Assembly: GCA_039621445.1 (NCBI GenBank)
Contig: CP154956.1
Location: 91,793,934-91,857,933 of the forward strand
Direction: 5' to 3'
DNA: 64,000 nt
Source of the DNA: Euglena gracilis
Lineage: Eukaryota > Euglenida > Euglenophyceae > Euglenales
The notes under the pieces are model-generated. The model did not search any database and was not told where the DNA came from. It saw only the letters and a program-made list of their open reading frames with translations. Both the position numbers and the translations under genes were made by a program. This document shows positions 19,808 through 29,602 of this stretch, piece after piece (position 1 is the stretch's first letter; each line of letters opens with the position of its first letter).

Positions 19808-20470
19808 TTGCTTGTGATTCCTGGGTTAAAATTCCACACCCTGTTGACCCCTTACAAGAGGCTTTGGAACCAAAATTTGGACAATAATGGGGCATTCTGG
19901 GATTCACTCCCAAACCTCCTGGGGCTGGCCAAGGCCCCTATGCCCACTGATATTGGTACATTGTGTACACAACTTACTTTTTTCTCAGGAATCCTCCGTT
20001 GCACAGGTCCTCTGACTTCGCTCAAGTCAAACGAACCAACGGTGTGTTCGGTAGGGCATCATACCCCAAAATTGAGTGTAAAGGTCAAAACTTTCACAAG
20101 TGGGAAAGGGTTGTGTCCATACCTCAGTGTCCACAAACAAGCCCATTTCATCTACTACACATTTATTCGTTAGACCTGGGGGCCCCTTCTTATTTCATTA
20201 AAACACCCCTTCAGAGCCATAAGTACAGACATCATTGCTTCTATCACAAAAGGACTTTTGGCCAAGCAAGGAGTACTCCCCCAGGAGTGGGGGTCCCACT
20301 CCACCAGAGGGGCAGGAGGTGGTTTACTCAAAACAGTTGGGCGTTTCTGCCCAAGAAGTTTGTGAAATTGTTCAGTGGATGGGGTGGAGGCTTTTACAGC
20401 CCATTACAAACGACTGGGAGCACAAGGTGCCCTGGAAAATGCCCCGGCCCCTCTGATTTCAGTGCACAAT
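19808..20470 (+). pseudogene. DIRS locus A (plus): tyrosine recombinase catalytic domain
   Basis: Early part LVIPGLKFHTLL and YKRLWNQNLDNNGAFWDSLP. The catalytic part is SHSTRGAG (His-x-x-Arg) near 20298 and, in another frame, TAHYKRLGAQGAL with the likely nucleophilic Tyr near 20390. HxxR..Y is the signature of tyrosine recombinases used by DIRS elements in place of an integrase. The frames are broken, so it is inactive. Confidence 0.75.
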
Positions 20471-20870
20471 CAGGCATCACAACGGCAAAGTGCGGAGCGC
20501 GACGTGTCTTGTACTCACTCGAGGAAAACCGACAATGGACGAAGCGACACCGAGGGCGAAGCACAAAGATTTTGTTAGCCCGAACCCCCCACCCGTGAAA
20601 GAAAATTTGTGTTCAAAAGCCGTCGGTCGGAAAGTTGGGGCCAGGCGGGGCAGAGGAGGGGATCTCCCCAGGGGCAAGAAGCCACGTCACCACGTCGGAG
20701 CAGCATCCTCAGCCAACTGCGTCGAGGTGGCACGAAGCGGGGAATCCTAACCCAGCGCACCCAAACAATCAAACAACACCGCCGGCGGGCAAGACATGGC
20801 CTTACAAGGCCTTCGCCCTCGGTGTCCCTTCCTCCCTTGTCGGTTTTCCTCGAGGGAGTACGAAAGTGAA
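20470..20870 (+). repeat. DIRS 3' terminal repeat, locus A
   Basis: Contains GACGAAGCGACACCGAGGGC, GGGATCTCCCCAGGGGCAAG and CCTAACCCAGCGC blocks that recur at 37.05-37.35 kb and, inverted, at 15.1-15.35 kb. Confidence 0.65.
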
Positions 20871-21059
20871 TATCAAAACAATGCTCAAAAGTGGGCTAAC
20901 GAAACAAAGTTCGATTGACAAGTCAAATATCTATTTCAAATTAGACTTCAATGAACAATGAAGTTGGGAAGAAGCTGCAAATTTGTGGTCGACGTGAACT
21001 ACCTGGAGCAGCTGGCAAACAAATCTGTTTCCAAATGTGTGAAATTTTGGAATTGCTGT

Positions 21060-21690
21060 CTTAGCCAGTTAAAAAGCATGAGGGTCTAAAGAATAATCCG
21101 CCCTGTACATTTCCCATCTGCTTATGGGGCCCGCCGGGCGATCTTTTGAAGGCACCCAATTGACTTGGAGGTTTACTTGCTTTTGCATGCACCATTTGAA
21201 AAATCGTCTTAGCATTTTGTTGAAGGGGTCCTTTCTGCCCCCACCTTTTGTTAGGTAATGATAGATTACCTGGTTGTCTACGAACAAAGAAGCTGTTTCT
21301 CCGAGGTTTGCTTAAGCTTTTCAAAGCGCTGATGGCTGCACCGAGCTCCTTCACATTTATGTGTAAAATGGAATCGTTGCTCGAAGATTCCTGCGCAATT
21401 TATCCTGTTCGTGTGTCCAACCCCCCCCCAGGCGTGGGTGCTGCTGTTTGAGTGCAACTCTCTCTGCAGTTTGGGGAAGGGTCTGCCCCCCTGGTGTCCA
21501 GCAGAAGCTTTATTTCTCTCAGTTGGGCCTTGATTTTCCTGATAAATAGGGTTCTTTGAGTTCCACGTGGCTGTGGACTTTGTAACCAAAAAAATTTCCA
21601 GCGTATCCGTAAAAGCCCTTAAACAGGGCAGCTCCATTAGGTTGCATCTTATTTCACGCAAAGTGGCAGCCAGATGCCTTTTGGACATGT
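21060..21690 (-). pseudogene. DIRS locus B (minus): RT end and RNase H
   Basis: The minus frames include DYMSKRHLAATLREIRCNLM (RT thumb end), AFTDTL, VDNQVIYHYLTKGGGRKDPF and NWVPSKDRPAGPISRWEMY (RNase H end). The block upstream in the protein lies at 23.3 kb, because E3 is inserted at 21695-23300. Confidence 0.75.
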
Positions 21691-21694
21691 AATC
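21691..21694. repeat. Target-site duplication AATC, left of E3
   Basis: AATC precedes the left E3 repeat and recurs at 23301-23304 after the right repeat. Removing E3 plus one AATC restores the DIRS reading order. Confidence 0.7.
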
Positions 21695-21950
21695 TGTGGG
21701 AGGGCGGCTGGCTACAGCAAGAATTAGGAACAGCAAAGCCTAATTGACAGAAAAAATTGCCATTTCACTTTGTAGGTGGCAATAAGCTGAATGCCTTGTT
21801 CAAATCGTATTGGAAGACTTTGTTTTGATGCCTTGCATTTGGTTTTACTGGTGGAAGTTCCGGCGGAAGGATTACAAAAAAGTGGTATTTTGAAGCGCTG
21901 AAGCCAGAAAAACCAAGAGAATTCCCAGAAAAGAGACATCTCAGAAAACT
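21695..21950 (+). repeat. E3 left LTR
   Basis: 256-bp partner of 23045-23300. It includes CAGCAAGAATTAGGAA and GGAAGTTCCGGCGGAAGG blocks found in both copies. Confidence 0.75.
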
Positions 21951-23044
21951 CAAGGTATTCTGGTTTGCCAAGGCATGTTGTTTAAGTATCAGTGAATGTA
22001 CCATCGAAGAATCGAAGAAAAAAAGAAAGAAGACAGTCAGAAGTGAAATGTAGCTGGAGCTGCCAGCAGCAGGAGGAGGAGGAGGAAGGTCAACAACCTC
22101 CAGAACCTGCAGTTCGCTGTGGTATGTACTGCTGATAGACACCCTGTTCATGCTGCAGATTTGTGATGTATAATTTGCAGCTGGGTGTCGGATGGTTGGA
22201 AAACATTTCGAACAGATTCTGTGACATTTTTATGCAGTTTGTGCTTTCGTTTGGGTTGGGAGTCCGTTGCTGGAATGTTCGGGCCACGTAGCCCCTTTTG
22301 CCACACCATCTGGGGGTTGGGAGGGACTTTCCAAAAGCAAATTTGGGCCCAGCAGCCCCAGGACACACCAGGCAAAAAGCACATGTAATTTCTAGTCCCA
22401 AAGTTCTGTACCGTTGTGATGGGTTGGGAGGCGAATGCTTTAGCATTTTTGGGCCCAGCAGCCCCTTATGCCACACCACACACTGTGCAACTCAGTTTCA
22501 ATTGTCCAGTTGTGTTGTAAATCCTTTGGACAGTCAATGGTACCTGATTCGGCTCGGAATCAATGCACACAATTTTGGGCAGAAGAAAGTTCAACATTTC
22601 AATGTCAAAAAAAGATTTGCAGAATCAGTTGTCAGAATTTAAATGTCAATTTTGGATTTTTGAAAATTGTTGGTTCCTGGCCCTGCCATTTTGTGGGTGC
22701 CGCTTCAAGGGTGCCCTGCCCTGGCATTCACAATTGGCAACCCGAGCAAAGCCTGGGCTTCTGGGGGGCCTTCTGGGATAACTTGTGGTTTCTGGGGGAA
22801 ACCGCAGGTTCCCCAGTTGGCGTCCCAAATGGGCCCAGGAGTGGGCAAGGGGGGGTCATGGATTTGTGTTGTATTGGCTGGGAGTGCTGGAAGCAGCTGC
22901 TTTACGCTTTACTTGGTTTTTGTTGTACATTACACCCTCCACAGCGTCCCCCTCCCCCTGAAAAAAAAACACTCAGAACCAGATCCCCAGATCAATGCCA
23001 GCCGCCTAACTTCGTAGGTTGTCGGCGTTGGCCTGGGAGGGGTG

Positions 23045-23300
23045 TGTGGGAGGGCGGCTGGCTACAGCAAGAATTAGGAAGAGCAAAGCCTAATTCACAG
23101 AAAAAATTGTCATGTCACTTTGTAGGTGGCAATAAGCTGAATACCTTGTTCAAATCGTCTTGAAAGACGTTGTTTTGATGCCTTGCATTGGGTTTTACCG
23201 GTGGCATTTCCGGCGAAAGGATTACAAAAAAGTGGTATTTTGAAGCGCTGAAGCCAGAAAACGCAAGAGAATTCCCAGAAAAGAGACATCTCATAAAACT
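23045..23300 (+). repeat. E3 right LTR
   Basis: 256-bp partner of 21695-21950, same length with scattered substitutions. Confidence 0.75.
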
Positions 23301-23304
23301 AATC

Positions 23305-24226
23305 CTTTTTCACAACTTTTCACAGTTGCTTTTTCTTAAGGTTTTGACTTTCTGGGGGGCATCTGTAGTTTTCATTCCTTGAAGTTTAGCTGAAAATCCA
23401 GGTGGGTTACAACTTGTGTGGGCTACAGTGTGGTCTTTTTTACCTTGATTTTGAACCCGGAATTCAGTAAATCCTTGACGACTCTATCCGGGTGACTTTA
23501 CAAAGTGTTTTGGGTGGTGGCCACCTGTCAAATGTCGTCCAGGAAGTAAATACCCGGATGCCTCTTTTTATCCACGGCTTTTCGAATGTTTTCATGATTT
23601 ACATGAAAATTTGGGGCATTACATTTAGCCCAAAGCAGCCTGTTTCAAACTCCCAGGTCTGCCTCCTCCACCTGATGCCTTAAAAATGGCCTCAGGCTTT
23701 GACTTACTGGAATATGAAAGTAGGCATTCTTTAGGTCTATCATGGCTGCCCAGTTGCATTTTTTCCAAAACTCGAAAAATGTGCTGGATATGATCCAGCT
23801 TGAAAAGTTTTAAACTGCTGATTTATTTCTCTGCAGTCGCTGATCATTCTCCATTTTGTGGTTCCAGAAGCACCTTCTTCTGGATTTAAATTAGAAACCA
23901 CGGGATTAAATGCTGGATTCTGAATCCCAAACTCGTTTTTTTGACCCAGTTTTTTCGTAATGCAGCGTAATTTTTTCTGCCTGGTTCAGGTCCAAGTTGG
24001 TTCTTGGCTTTTGGTGGGGAGACAATTTTGGTGGTGTTAACCAGGGGGGGGGGGGTTGGACGCCATTTTTGATCAGCAGGCAGGTTGAAGGGGGGGCATT
24101 TTTCTGCCACCATTTCAGACTTTTTGAAGTCTCTGGTGTTGGTGGGTGTCTCCCCATTTTTCCTCCATGGAATTTATTACCCCAATTGGGTGATTTTCTG
24201 GGGGCTGGGATGTGGGTGTTGGACAT
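23305..24226 (-). pseudogene. DIRS locus B (minus): RT
   Basis: From 24226 downward: RLKWWQKNAPP-like ORF1/RT linker, PRTNLDLNQAEKITLHYEK, then QHLIPWFLI (fingers) and degraded palm blocks at 23.5-23.8 kb (VYFHIPVSE, QTWEFETGCFG, FQLNF). Stops and shifts are frequent. Confidence 0.65.
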
Positions 24227-24479
24227 TGCACCCCTAATGCCCTTGGGGATTCAACATTCTGTAAGGGATGCTGGGGGTTTGCGTGCTCTGCTCACAGGCT
24301 CTCTGATCTTCCACTTTGTCGTTGTTGATATCAAATGAAATACCGTAGGGGCCCCTTTCTGGGTCTCCCCCTTGTTTTGACTTGCCCTGCCATGGGCACT
24401 GAATAATAAACTTGAGGAGGGGTTGCCTCCACAGCCCCTTCCGGAGCACCCTCCTGGGCCTGTCTGGGCATATTGAAAC

Positions 24480-25070
24480 TACCTGCTAGGGGAAAGCCTT
24501 TTAGCCTCTGGGGCCCTTCTGATATTCCATGACCCCAGTGTCCTTAAAATTTTTGGTCTTGAGCTTTATAAAAATGATGTTGGCCCCAGTAGTCTTGATG
24601 CTAATTCTGGCCCCACTGGCCCTCTTGATGTTGGCCCCACTGGACCTCTTGAAACTTTGACAGTCCCCATTGACTTCTCTTTGATCTGGGACGCCATGCC
24701 CATTGAAAAACTTCGGGGGCCACTGTGGGCCCATCCTTTACCTCTGATGGGGTTTGTGATGAAGAAATTGTTGTGGGGGGTGTTGTGAACCTGTCCTGCC
24801 CCTGCCACTGGGCATCTGTTTGTGGAATCGGCCGCCCTGGCCTTGGTATTGTTGGCCACCCTGGCTCTTTGGTTCTTTGCTCCATGGCCTTGCTGTTATG
24901 GCCGGCATGGCCCAGCTTGCTGTTGTGGCCTCCATGGCCCTTCTTGAACAAGGTATTGCTGTCGCTGGGATGTGGGCCTCCATGGCCCTTGCCGTTGTGG
25001 CATGACAGCTGCCTTGGCTTTGGTGTCCGTCGGGGCTTTTACTTTCACCACCGCCTGCCAAAGTTTGTGG
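24480..25070 (-). pseudogene. DIRS locus B (minus): ORF1 (gag-like)
   Basis: Gly/His/Gln/Ala-rich minus frames with GHGGHNSKLGHAGHNSK-type repeats and QGQDRFTT. Same composition and repeat style as 17.2-18.05, 27.2-28.1 and 38.4-39.4 kb. Confidence 0.55.
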
Positions 25071-25079
25071 CTGTTACTG

Positions 25080-25210
25080 TGTGTTTGGTGGTTTTTTCTT
25101 GGGGAGAGGGTGCCGCTCGGGTTTCTTGGAGGGGTCCCGTGGATGTGTTGTCAGGGGTGTTTGGTTGTTCGACGCTTTTTCATTGGGAAACTGCATTTTT
25201 CATTGAACTT
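25080..25210 (-). pseudogene. DIRS ORF1 N-terminal block, extra copy
   Basis: Reads on the plus strand as ..CTTGGGGAGAGGG..AACTGCATTTTTCATTGAA, matching 25.65-25.79 kb. This gives two ORF1 starts about 600 bp apart and suggests a local duplication around the G/T-rich tract. Confidence 0.5.
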
Positions 25211-25610
25211 GTTGAATAGGGTTTTGTTTTATTTGTTTTGTCTTGGTGTTTGAATTGGTTTTACTTCTTCTGGGATTTTGAAGGGAAATTAGGTTTTCCT
25301 GCGGTTGACCCTTTTTTTTGTGGTTTTTGGTGTTTGGTTTGTGGTGTTTTGGGTAGGTCTCCTTGTTTTTTGGGTGTTGGTGATGTTGAATTTGCCATTC
25401 TTTGTGGGGGTGTTTTTCTTTTGTTGGGTTGGATTGTTTGGGTGGGGAGTGGGGGGGTTTTGGGGTTCGGAGGGGGATGGGGTTGGGGGGGTTTTTGGGG
25501 GGGTGTTTTGGGGTGGGGTGTTGAAGATGGGGTCTGAGGTTTTTGGGGGGGTTTGTGAAAAGGAAATGTGTTTGATGGTTTTTTGTTTGTTGGGTCTTTT
25601 TTGCCAATGG
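25195..25610 (+). repeat. Strand-asymmetric G/T-rich tract with G-quadruplex potential
   Basis: Over about 400 bp the plus strand is almost only G and T, with many runs of four or more G between 25440 and 25520. The long minus ORFs here are Pro/Lys/Thr-only translations of this composition and not genes. Confidence 0.8.
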
Positions 25611-25647
25611 TCATTCAGCACACTGAAATGTGCTGTCACTTGGGTTT

Positions 25648-25839
25648 TCAGAACTCTTTCTTGGGGAGAGGGACAGCCTCGGATCGCCAGGTTTGCACCG
25701 CGCCGTCAGGTCGTCCAGCTGTGGCTGCAGGCATTTTGTGTTGTTCAGCGACGCTCTCCTTCGTGTTGGAAACTGCATTTTTCATTGAAGTTTTGAATAT
25801 GTCAACAAGATTTGATTTGGTATTCTCCACAGGTGTCAC
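25648..25839 (-). pseudogene. DIRS ORF1 N-terminus, locus B
   Basis: The start MKNAVSNTKESVAEQHK, then Ala/Gly/Pro sequence and PLPKKEF, parallels the minus start at 39.4 kb (MKDAISKTSSAGELQ.. in one frame, PLPKKRFP in another). Two independent copies with the same start support this as the ORF1 N-terminus. Confidence 0.6.
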
Positions 25840-25917
25840 CTTCCGGATAAATAGATTGACTCAACTCTTTGAAAGTAAATAAGGTTCTTGAATTGAATTT
25901 ACATTCTTCTGGGATTT

Positions 25918-26141
25918 TGAAGGGAAAATTAAGAACCAACTCCGACGACAAAAAGGCACTAAGCGCAGTCTCCTAACCAAGCGCACCGAAACGACACCTC
26001 GGGCTCCGCACTTTGCCATTGTGATGCCATGCCATGCTCGCCGGCGGTTTGTTGTGTGATTGTTCGCTGCGCTGGGTTAGGAGGTCCCGCTCAGTGCCTT
26101 TTTTCGCCGGAGTTGGCTGACACTTAACTTGCCCTTCGACA
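25918..26141. repeat. Inverted terminal repeat pair of DIRS elements
   Basis: Arms 25918-25992 and 26068-26141 are inverted copies of about 75 bp (blocks CCAACTCCG, AAAAAGGCACT, CTCCTAACC against their complements), roughly 80% matched, around a 75-bp centre that also contains terminal-repeat sequence. This is a head-to-head terminal junction. Confidence 0.7.
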
Positions 26142-26307
26142 CCCAGAAGAAAGGAGCAGAGTTCACGAACGAAGAAGAACCGAGACAAGAAGTCAATATC
26201 AATTCAATATCCAGAAAAACACGACCCAGACGGATATCCATTGGGAAGTCAGTTATCAAATTTCAATTTCGACTTCGATGAGCAATGCAGTGGAGAAGAA
26301 ATTGGAA

Positions 26308-26925
26308 TCAGATGACCACGGACTTCCTGGAGCAGCGGCCGCAGCAGCTGGAGACCTTGGAGATGCGGTCATCAGTTGGGGCCACCAGTAAAATTTCGTC
26401 CAGGTAAATAAATACCTGGATGCTCCTTTTCCTCCACAGCTTTTCGAATGTCTTCATTACTGACATGAAAACTTGGGGCATTACATTCAGGCCGAAACAG
26501 CCTTCCTGGAATTCCCAGGTCTGCCCCCCCCCCAACCTGATCTTAGAAATGGCCTTAAGGCCTGGCTCACTGGGATGTGGAAGTAAGCACCTTTAAGGTC
26601 TATTTTTGCTGCCAAGTGGTCTTTTTTCAACACTGAAAAAATGTGCTGGATGTGATCCAGCTGAAAGGTTTCACTTGGAACCTTTGATATAATTCACTGC
26701 GATCGCTTATGAATCTCCGCTGCTTTTGAAATCAGATACCAGGGAATCAGGTGCTGGGTGGTGGAATCCCTCACCTTCTTTACGAATCCAGATTTTTCGA
26801 AATCCAGCAGTTTTTTTTCTGCTTGGAGTAGGTTCAAATTTGCTCTGATAGTTGGGTGGGTGGACAATTTTGGTGGTTAAATGACATCCCTGATGAGTTG
26901 ACATGTTGTTGGGGGGGGGGGGCAT
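26308..26925 (-). pseudogene. DIRS locus C (minus): RT fragment
   Basis: QTWEFQEGCFGLNVMPQVF (motif B) and QVFIYLDEILLVAPT (motif C; the second D of YLDD is E here). The upstream part at 26707-26925 reads PPNYQSKFEPTPSRKK and SLVSDFKSSG, a decayed fingers block. Beyond 26385 the RT joins terminal sequence, so the 3' half of the element is missing. Confidence 0.7.
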
Positions 26926-26938
26926 TTTTTGTCCGCCA

Positions 26939-27176
26939 TTTCAAGCTTTTTGGCAACCTTTGATGGAAGAGGGTGTCTCACCATTTTTCCTCCATGGAAT
27001 TTATTTCCTGGATAAGAATGATTTTAGGAGGGCTGGGCTGGTGGTGACGGACATTTTACGCTTTTTAGCAACCTTTGATGGACGGGGGTGTCTCCCTTTA
27101 TTTCCCCGATTGAATTTGTTTCCTGGATAAGATGATTGTGTGCGGGCTGGGCTGGGGGTGATGGACATTGCACCCC
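26939..27176. repeat. About 118-bp tandem duplication
   Basis: TTGGCAACCTTTGATGGAAG... through ..GGTGACGGACATT recurs immediately as TAGCAACCTTTGATGGACG... through ..GGTGATGGACATTG, with moderate divergence, at the ORF1/RT boundary of DIRS locus C. Confidence 0.7.
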
Positions 27177-27248
27177 TAGGTCCCCAAGGGCTTTGGCTCT
27201 TGGAAAAAGAATTTTTTTCTGGAGGGATGTGCATGCACTCTCTCCCTC

Positions 27249-28133
27249 TCACATCTCACATCTCTGGAGGATCTTGTTGTTGGAAGACATATCATAGGGC
27301 TTAGTGCCCCTGTTTGGCCTATCTGGTCTTCTCCAAGTTGATGAAAGTTGGTTGACATGCCATAGGGGGGCCACTGTGGCCCCCCCCCTTGATTGAATGA
27401 TCGGGAATTGAGAAATAATTGTTGGAGGGGTTCCTGCCCCTCCCTCCATAAGGGCCACTGTGGGTCCCTTGTCCTCCTGAGGCTGGGTCATTAAAAGGGC
27501 CACTTGGTGGCCACTGTGGGTCCACCCTGCTGGTTGGGGATGATCTCCTTTAGCTTCTTGGTGGCCACTGTGGGTGCACTCTGCTGGCCTCCGAGGCCTC
27601 CATTTGTAAATCTTTTTCCATAATCCATCTGTTGGTCTTCCAGGCCTTGAGTTCTTCTTGGCCTCCAATCCCATTGGAAATCTGGGGGGGCTGCTTGTGG
27701 CCCCCCTTGTCCCCTTGAGAGGGGCTGCTGTGATAGATGAATCGGGGGGTGGGGGTTGGAAAGACCTTTTCTTCCCCTTCCTGAGGGGATTTGCTTGTAA
27801 AACTGGCCCCCATGGCCCCTATGGTGTTGACCTCCTTGGCCTTGATTCCATCTCCCCATCCTCTGGCCAATTTGTGTCGAGGCGACTAGGCGCCGATGGG
27901 GCAGATGCCCTTGATGTGTGGGCTTTGAAAGTCCAATTGTGAAGCATTTTGGGCCCCCATGGCCCATTCTTTTGCCGTCCAATGGCTGGGCCTGGCTTGT
28001 GTCTTCTGGGCCTTCTGGCCAGTGGTCCAAGGACCGTGGCCGTCACTGAGGGGAGGGGTTGTGCTGTGAATTTTTTGGGGTGGGGGTCTTGGTGGGAAGA
28101 ACGGCCACGGTTTGCCACGTTGCCCCAGCACAA
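27249..28133 (-). pseudogene. DIRS locus C (minus): ORF1 (gag-like)
   Basis: Overlapping frames contain QGQGGQHHRGHGGQFYK, QIPSGRG and WDWRPRR, with repeated HSGHQVA-type units. The N-terminal end at about 28.1 kb has SDGHGPWTTGQ, matching ATGPGRQW at 39.2 kb. It is head-to-head with plus-strand RT at 28.14 kb. Confidence 0.6.
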
Positions 28134-28139
28134 AACATC

Positions 28140-28310
28140 TTACAAAATCACCTGAACACAGTGGTCAGTGATTTATTCAAATCAGGATTCAAAATCAATG
28201 TAAAAAAGTCCACCCTGCAGCCCACCCAAATCGTAAACCATCTTGGATTTCAACTAAACTTCCAAGAGGGAAAATTACAGGTGCCCCACAGAAAACATAA
28301 ACAGTAAAGA
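28140..28310 (+). pseudogene. DIRS locus D (plus): RT C-terminal part
   Basis: NHLNTVVSDLFKSGFKINV then STLQPTQIVNHLGFQLNFQ is the RT palm end/thumb (FK-N--KS-L-P-----LGF--N). This is the best preserved copy of this block in the window. Confidence 0.8.
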
Positions 28311-28383
28311 AGGATCTGGGAAAAATGGTGAAAAAAGATTACATGTCAAAAAGGCAACTGGCTGCCATTTTTGGCCAGAACAG

Positions 28384-28880
28384 ATGCAATCTAATGGCCA
28401 GGCCCTTTCTAAGGGCCTTTACGGATGCCCTGGAAAATTTTTTGTGGAAAATTCCACAGCCCCCTGGGACTCAAAACAGCCCATTTCTCAAAGAATAAAG
28501 GACCAATTGAGAGAAATAAATTTCTACTGGACACATGGAGGGCATACCCTTCCCCCAAAGTGCAACCAGAGAGTTGCACTCATTCAGCAGCACCCATGCC
28601 TGGGGGGGCTGGACATTCGAACAGGAAAAATTGTGCAAGAATTTCGGAGAGAAAACTCCATTGTGCACATAAATTTCAAGGAATTATGTGCAGCAATAAG
28701 CACAGTTCAAAGCTTCAGCCAGCCAGGAGAAACTGTATCCCTGTCAGTGGACAATCAAGTAAGTTACTATTACTTAACAAGGGGGGGGGGCAGAAAAGGC
28801 CCCTTCAGTTACATGCTAAGACCCTTTTTCAACTGGTGCATGGAACACAACATAAACCTACAATAACCTACAAGTAAAGT
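28384..28880 (+). pseudogene. DIRS locus D (plus): RNase H
   Basis: GLDIRTGKIVQEFRRENSI, HINFKELCAAISTVQSF, VSLSVDNQVSYYYLTRGGG and MLRPFFNWCMEHNINLQ are collinear blocks of the DIRS RNase H, with the SVDNQ motif. Mostly open in one frame (to 28866). Confidence 0.8.
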
Positions 28881-29602
28881 GGGTTCCTTCAAAGGAATGC
28901 CTTGCAGACCCCATAAGCAGATGGGAAATGGACAGGGGTAATTATTCCCTGGACCCCCAACTTTTTCGATTGCTGAGGCAGCAGTTCCAAAATTATATAA
29001 ACCTGAAAACAGACCTTTTTGCCTCACCAGGAAACAAAAAACTGCCACAATGCATACAGTGCTATGCTATTGATCCCTGGCTTTGGAGGCCTGAGGTTCC
29101 ATGCCATGTTGGCACTTTATAAAAGGCTTTGGAACCAAAATTTGGAGAAATATGGTGCGTTCTGGGATCCCCTCCCAATCCTCCTGGGGCTGGCACAGTC
29201 CCCCGTGTCCTCTGATATATGTACATTGCGTACAAATATCATTTTCTGTTCACGAATCCTCTGTTTATACAGAAGTTCTGATTTGGCACAGGTCCAAAGA
29301 ACCACCAGTGTGTTGGGGGAGGGCGGCCTACCTCAAAATTAAACGTAATGGTCAAAACCTCCACAAGTGGGAGCGAGTTTTCTCCATTCCCCTGTGCCCC
29401 CAAATCAGTCCCTTTGATTTAATGATGGCTTATGTGGCAGCAACACGTTGCTGTATGAAATCTGGGGGCCGTCTTTTAATTGCGTTAAAACCCCCCTACA
29501 AAGCCATTAAGGCAGACACCAACGCTTCTATCACAAAAGAATTTTTGACCAAACAGGGGGTCCCCCAGGTTTGGAGACCCTACTCCACCGGAGGGGCAGG
29601 GG
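28880..29602 (+). pseudogene. DIRS locus D (plus): tyrosine recombinase, interrupted
   Basis: DLFASPGNKKLPQC, LLIPGFGGLRFHAML, YKRLWNQNLEKYGAFWDPLP and ISPFDLMMAYVAATR lead to PYSTGGAGV, where the family HSTR motif should be (His to Tyr, Arg to Gly: inactive). E4 is inserted immediately afterwards. The C-terminal end with the Tyr region resumes at 36933. Confidence 0.8.
29599..29602. repeat. Target-site duplication GGGG, left of E4
   Basis: GGGG precedes the E4 left LTR. GGGG at 36929-36932 follows the right LTR, and recombinase sequence continues directly from there. Confidence 0.7.

Larger units (their letters stand above)
21695..23300 (+). mobile_element. E3: 1.6-kb LTR-type element in DIRS locus B
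   Basis: Direct repeats of exactly 256 bp each (21695-21950, 23045-23300), about 95% identical by eye, start TGTGGGAGGGCGG and are flanked by AATC. The interior of about 1.1 kb has no recognised coding domain. A purine tract (GGGAGGGG) lies before the right repeat, consistent with plus orientation. The 3' end is ..AAAACT and not CA, which is atypical. Confidence 0.75.

Noticed and set aside
25200-25639. Minus-strand Pro/Lys/Thr-rich ORFs of 116-135 aa
   Set aside because: A strand with almost no G or T has few stop codons (TAA, TAG and TGA all need T). Composition alone explains these frames.
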